From the NCBI RefSeq assembly GCF_900142695.1, contig NZ_FRBU01000031.1:1-36476 (forward strand): a stretch of 36,476 nt of DNA, in the 5' to 3' direction. A program made the position numbers and the translations under genes. The stretch's first letter is position 1; every line of letters begins with the position of its first letter. The stretch is from Flavobacterium xanthum. Its GTDB lineage: Bacteria > Bacteroidota > Bacteroidia > Flavobacteriales > Flavobacteriaceae. Below are positions 36,458-36,476 of the stretch, piece by piece. The notes beneath the pieces were generated by a model. That model was not told the DNA's origin and made no database searches. It was given only the letters and a program-made list of their open reading frames with translations.

Positions 36458-36476
36458 ATGTCAAGAACAAGAAGAG
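36458..36476 (+). CDS. possible start of a plus-strand gene (partial)
   Basis: An ATG at 36458 opens a frame reading M-S-R-T-R-R up to the window edge. It lies after an AT-rich segment, and a near-consensus TAAATTAG (36443-36450) is too close to decide. Six codons cannot identify a product, and a chance ATG is possible. Confidence 0.3.

Overview
The window looks like a stretch of chromosome from a Flavobacterium-type member of the Bacteroidota. The partial 16S rRNA at the left edge reads as Flavobacterium. Promoters fit the Bacteroidota pattern (TTG, 19-23 nt, TAnnTTTG), and genes lack strong Shine-Dalgarno sequences. Lineage markers are present: the gliding-motility lipoprotein GldI, a subtilase with a type IX secretion sorting domain, many SPII lipoproteins, and a long Bacteroidota-type YidC. 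Nearly everything is chromosomal housekeeping; I saw no phage, intact insertion sequence, CRISPR array or tRNA.

Layout. 1-1370: 5' end of a 16S gene (minus strand), its leader, three tandem rRNA promoters, an AT-rich gap, a structured intergenic element and a perfect 21-bp inverted repeat. 1371-8589: mostly minus strand, with an acyltransferase and CoA-type Nudix hydrolase, a divergent DUF4268 gene, then mnmA, a T9SS subtilase, a FabK/nitronate monooxygenase-type flavoprotein, a small exported protein, and a MORN-repeat protein. 9052-10020: a two-domain fasciclin lipoprotein that converges on the next block through a shared bidirectional terminator.

10074-18137: minus-strand nucleotide and envelope block, guaA, a LysM/periplasmic-binding fusion, osmC-like, DUF3820, pyrG, yidC. 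18338-25814: small envelope proteins, then a plus-strand run of ridA, a CLC antiporter of apparent fluoride type, a DHH phosphoesterase, gldI and two tandem cyclophilin-FKBP fusion isomerases. The last four look like one operon and would place three exported prolyl isomerases together, plausibly serving outer-membrane and gliding/T9SS protein folding.

25918-36476: a small unknown protein, a compositionally odd 0.4-kb intergenic stretch, a five-PAS membrane sensor without an output domain, a GNAT acetyltransferase, an M16 peptidase, a second copy of the structured intergenic element, a purM-like gene with a small partner, a beta-propeller lipoprotein, and the first codons of a possible plus-strand gene.

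The best candidates for something undescribed are the paired intergenic elements at 1181-1263 and 32893-33043, which share a 5' arm, a variable central hairpin and a 3' arm, and the unexplained stretch 26386-26760. Several starts were moved from upstream TTG/GTG codons to internal ATG codons (Nudix, mnmA, MORN protein, guaA), and those of pyrG and the subtilase to later ATGs.
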